64,000 nt of DNA, from assembly GCF_030409795.1 (NCBI RefSeq), contig NZ_JAUFQN010000019.1, positions 744,001 through 808,000 of the forward strand, written 5' to 3'. Shown one piece after another: positions 62,001 to 64,000 of the stretch. The notes under the pieces are model-generated. The model made no database searches and was not told the origin of the DNA. It worked only from the letters and a program-made list of their open reading frames with translations. The stretch's first letter is position 1. Every line of letters starts with the position of its first letter. The position numbers were made by a program, and so were the translations under genes. The DNA is from Flavobacterium paronense (GTDB taxonomy: Bacteria > Bacteroidota > Bacteroidia > Flavobacteriales > Flavobacteriaceae).

Positions 62001-63617
62001 GATTGTAATGATACCGTTGCTGGAATTAATCCGGTAGCAACAGAAATATGCTACAACAATGTTGATGACAACTGTAACGGTACTAAATCAGAAGGTTGTG
62101 CGGCAGTTCCTGTAACGGTTGTAAACGGAAGCCCTGCTAGTTTTTCTTCGTTTTCTTGTTCATTCTATACTTATCCGGGAGCTACGACTGTTGGCTATCA
62201 AATAGAGATTGAGCGATTTGCAAATGGGGTAAGCGCAGGACCTGCTGTAACCCTTCCTATACAAACTTCCCGTTTCTTTTCTATTCCAGTCAATATGAGA
62301 GTGTATACTACTGATACTACTCTTACTACATATAAAATACGCGCTTCTGCCGTTATTAACGGAGAAGTGGTAGGCTATAGTTATGCTCCTGTTACTTTTG
62401 GCAGTTATGCAATACCAAAATCTCAGTTGTCTACGTGTCCAACGACACTTACAGGTGTATCAGGAAGTCTTTCGGCTAATGTAGGCTTTAATGCCACAGA
62501 TTATTCGTTCCGTATCCGCTTGACAAGTGATAATGGTCCTAGTCCGACGTATTATTATATTAATAATTCGGCCTCTAGATTTGTTAACAGCAATTCTTTT
62601 GAAGGATTCCAATTGCAGTATGGAGCGAGCTACCAGGTATCCGTAAATTATCGTTTATTGAATAATGGAGTTCAGGAATCATCAGGTTGGGGATCAGATT
62701 GTACGGTAACTACACCTTCTATTCCGGTTATTGGATTGAGTGGCCCACTTTGTGGTTCAGAAGTTGCGTCTCTTGGTGCGAGTATTTCAGCTTATACAGC
62801 AACGTATGCAGACAGATATCAGTTCCGTATTCGTTTATCTAGTGATAATGGACCAACACCTACTTATTATACTACAACTGAATTACCAACCCGTTTTTCA
62901 CAATTGAATGCTTTCCAGGGAATCATTTTTCAGTACAATACTTCTTATTCTGTTTCGGTTAGATACCGTCTTAGCGGAAGTTTAGTGTGGTCTGAATATG
63001 GAGCAGAATGTGAATTATTTACGCCAAATTACCCTACTGTTCAGATAGTTTGTAATTCCGGAATTACCAGTTTGACACAATCTATTACTTATAATACATT
63101 TGGTTCGGCTACCGGCTATAAAATTAAGTTAGAGGAGATTGACAGTAATAATGATATTATTCCGGGCACTGTTCAATACGCATATCGTCCATCTAACATC
63201 TTTAACTTTACGTTGAGTTTGTTTACGACGTATCCACCAACAGTAGGTAAAAGGTATAATGCAAGCGTATTGGTATTGCTCAATGGTATTCCGGAAGTAG
63301 ATGCTTACGGACGTATTTGTACTATTGAAACAGTAGCACAAGGCTCACGTCCTACAGCAGCGATAAAACAATCGTTTAAAGCCACAGCGTATCCGAATCC
63401 GTTTGCTAATAACTTTATGTTAGATGTTAAAACGTCTAGCCAATCGGCAGTGAACTTAAAGGTTTACGATATGGTTGGTCGTTTGATAGAACAACGTGAG
63501 GTTAGGGTATCTGATTTAGAAACAGCAACTATTGGAGACAGCTACCCAAGTGGTGTTTACAATGTAGTTGTTTCACAAGAAGATGATATACAAACAGTAC
63601 GGGTTGTGAAACGTTAA
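59097..63617 (+). CDS. T9SS protein with PATR, PKD-like and MopE-like repeats
   Basis: A 1506-aa secreted protein with signal peptide (1-20, FAVGFSQ). Two autotransporter-associated beta-strand (PATR) segments, GTGILRLSNTNTYTGNT near 175 and GLGTATFSGTNKTYSGATT near 305, suggest a beta-helix-like N-terminal region (about 30-395). Three 88-residue PKD-like repeats (398-661) with TICQASSPTAYTT follow. Then come three and a half 63-residue repeats (about 695-920) of DxDGDGxG loops (YQDSDGDGYGNPA, YTDADGDGFGS), likely calcium-binding and of the MopE type. The C-terminal about 520 residues, with a type A T9SS sorting domain, are nearly identical to those of the 4861-aa protein. Probably a surface adhesin. 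Confidence 0.88.
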   Translation: MKRILLTTIFLLTFAVGFSQQNVFNRDNSNTGDFGSGNLPWYYETSNNNQGDPDNGASTRNNVKIGHNNFVIMSTNGRFYIVRTLEFQTAATTNRTINNSSGGLSASFGIYNNSTGSHTFNTPIGIDGSPVQIQANNGPFTFTTNIFMNANNVEFGGSNTTTVSGVLQGSGKLVKNGTGILRLSNTNTYTGNTELDNGELWIETTGNAIANNNIFLGNGGLLGNTTKIFLSKSDGGTTFSRNITINAGNAGTRVIGSLNTTNTNTFSGNIVRSSNQPLTIEVVNTGGTVAITGDINGSGTVTKTGLGTATFSGTNKTYSGATTVSAGTLRVVRDGHTADISSTAIAFTFASTTQAAGTYNFLAGQLIGTGRTLSSNLVSTKSVSFDYSTSTVTICDNVGTPSTPTPSASTICQASSPTAYTTLATNATSYTWSVTGAGNSISGTGTTGTVTWAAGFTGSATVSVVANGCNGSSPSVDTTVTVTPTVGTPSTPSPSATTICQASSPTAYTTLATNATSYTWSVTGAGNSISGTGTTGTVTWAAGFTGSATVSVIANGCNGSSASVDTTVTVTPTVGTPSTPSPSATTICQASSPTAYTTSATNATSYTWSVTGAGNSISGTGTTGTVTWAAGFTGPATVSVVANGCNGPSASAATTVTVNPNVTYYQDLDGDGFGNPSVSQVTCTGAPLGYVANNLDCYPTQLTYQDIDGDGYGNPAVLVACGTFNNTDCNDNQLQYTDADGDGFGSGVLTDCGVGNNLDCYPTQLTYQDSDGDGYGNPAVLVACGTFNNTDCNDNQLQYTDADGDGFGSGVLTDCGVGNNLDCYPTQLTYQDSDGDGYGNPAVLVACGTFNNTDCNDNQLQYTDADGDGFGSSVLTDCGVGNNLDCYPTQLTYQDSDGDGYGNSAVLVACGTFNNTDCNDGDILTWQNGVFYVDADGDNYSPTPTTTQTLCYGATEPVGFSFVIHSQVDCNDTVAGINPVATEICYNNVDDNCNGTKSEGCAAVPVTVVNGSPASFSSFSCSFYTYPGATTVGYQIEIERFANGVSAGPAVTLPIQTSRFFSIPVNMRVYTTDTTLTTYKIRASAVINGEVVGYSYAPVTFGSYAIPKSQLSTCPTTLTGVSGSLSANVGFNATDYSFRIRLTSDNGPSPTYYYINNSASRFVNSNSFEGFQLQYGASYQVSVNYRLLNNGVQESSGWGSDCTVTTPSIPVIGLSGPLCGSEVASLGASISAYTATYADRYQFRIRLSSDNGPTPTYYTTTELPTRFSQLNAFQGIIFQYNTSYSVSVRYRLSGSLVWSEYGAECELFTPNYPTVQIVCNSGITSLTQSITYNTFGSATGYKIKLEEIDSNNDIIPGTVQYAYRPSNIFNFTLSLFTTYPPTVGKRYNASVLVLLNGIPEVDAYGRICTIETVAQGSRPTAAIKQSFKATAYPNPFANNFMLDVKTSSQSAVNLKVYDMVGRLIEQREVRVSDLETATIGDSYPSGVYNVVVSQEDDIQTVRVVKR
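60288..61079 (+). repeat. Three 264-bp coding repeats (PKD-like)
   Basis: GTGGG landmarks at 60288, 60552 and 60816 show exact 264-bp steps (88 residues). Copies are over 90 percent identical by eye. Confidence 0.93.
61182..61858 (+). repeat. 189-bp coding tandem repeat (DxDGDG loops)
   Basis: Units begin at 61182, 61371, 61560 and 61749 (partial). Units two and three differ by a single base seen by eye (GGTTCAGGT against GGTTCAAGT), pointing to a very recent duplication. Confidence 0.95.
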
Positions 63618-63704
63618 CGGTTTCCAGTTTTCGGTTATCAGTTATCCGTTTTCTGTTAACTTTTATAAAAAAGACCTTCGAGAAATCGAGGGTCTTTTTT
63701 TTAT
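62050..63704 (+). repeat. Shared 3' module, copy 2
   Basis: It is the partner of 56631-58258 at constant offset 5419 through the coding end. After the stop codon the copies differ by a short GTTATC-type insertion (63618-63659) before the same terminator hairpin. Confidence 0.95.
63666..63702 (+). terminator. Terminator after the 1506-aa gene
   Basis: AAGACCTTCGA (63671-63681) pairs with TCGAGGGTCTT (63686-63696), then a T run. Confidence 0.92.
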
Positions 63705-64000
63705 AATTGAATTAAAACTGATTTTAATTATTCAACTTGTTATAGTTATTATAAACATGAAAAATAGTTTTGATATTTAGTATTTCTTCTTAAGTAAATG
63801 TTGTGTAAAAAGAAAGGAATGCTAATTTCATAATTATTTATTTCTCTTTTTCAGCAATAATTATATAGTAATTCGTAAATAAGTATTATTCTTTTTACTA
63901 AATGCGTGGAATTTGATTTTCTATTTTCAAGTCTTTGAATTTATTTTTTCCAAAATAATATAAATTTAATACAACATTACCACAACATTATATTTCTTCA
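63705..64000. other. AT-rich tail of the window
   Basis: No gene, consensus promoter or repeat was recognised in the last 296 bases. Confidence 0.5.

Overview
The window is AT-rich DNA from a member of the Bacteroidota, most likely Flavobacterium or a close relative. The support is a fused SecDF, PorX, TAnnTTTG-type promoters, proteins with type IX secretion (T9SS) C-terminal sorting domains, and the families of the housekeeping genes. No tRNA, rRNA, complete insertion sequence or CRISPR array was seen.

Layout. (1) 1-23.1 kb is mostly housekeeping: 3' part of malate dehydrogenase, secDF, two small membrane-anchored proteins, a minus-strand run porX-tsaE-alanine dehydrogenase family, a CstB-like persulfide dioxygenase/rhodanese, a small Cys/Lys-rich exported peptide, an M13 lipoprotein peptidase, a coupled pair of surface proteins (tail-fibre-like plus T9SS cargo), two guanidino-modifying hydrolases (the second CtlX), MarC family, a CoA-binding protein, a sodium:solute symporter and recR. 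(2) 23.1-32.7 kb is an exopolysaccharide locus: export lipoprotein, Wzc-like tyrosine kinase with a Gly-Tyr tail, WbpP-like epimerase, UDP-glucose dehydrogenase, TviB-like dehydrogenase and rfbB. Two unrelated small genes sit inside it, a four-helix-bundle protein and a GxxExxY PD-(D/E)XK protein, each bordered by dispersed repeats. (3) 32.7-34.1 kb is a small accessory island on the minus strand: an antitoxin with a decayed RelE/ParE toxin, and an overlapping 49-aa plus DUF6169-like pair. The two units are separated or ended by GCTGTTAGCG-containing sites that look cassette-like. (4) 34.6-63.6 kb is dominated by three very large secreted T9SS proteins (2387, about 4861 and 1506 aa), with a HigBA-like toxin-antitoxin pair between the first two. 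The last two share a collinear 1.57-kb 3' module including the terminator.

How it fits together. SecDF and PorX serve export and T9SS control, and at least four genes here encode T9SS cargo. The sugar-nucleotide genes would supply UDP-glucuronate, UDP-GalNAc/GalNAcA-type and dTDP-4-keto-6-deoxyglucose precursors to a Wza/Wzc exporter, but no glycosyltransferase, flippase or polymerase lies in the window.

The most unusual signal is in the intergenic DNA. There are dispersed heptamer repeats around GTTAT, CGCAAAG arrays, and a 20-bp palindrome that appears cleanly inserted in those arrays when filled and empty copies are compared. The GxxExxY nuclease-like gene and the HigBA pair are each flanked by direct repeats of this material. 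A repeat-borne cargo system is a reasonable hypothesis, but it is inference from one window.
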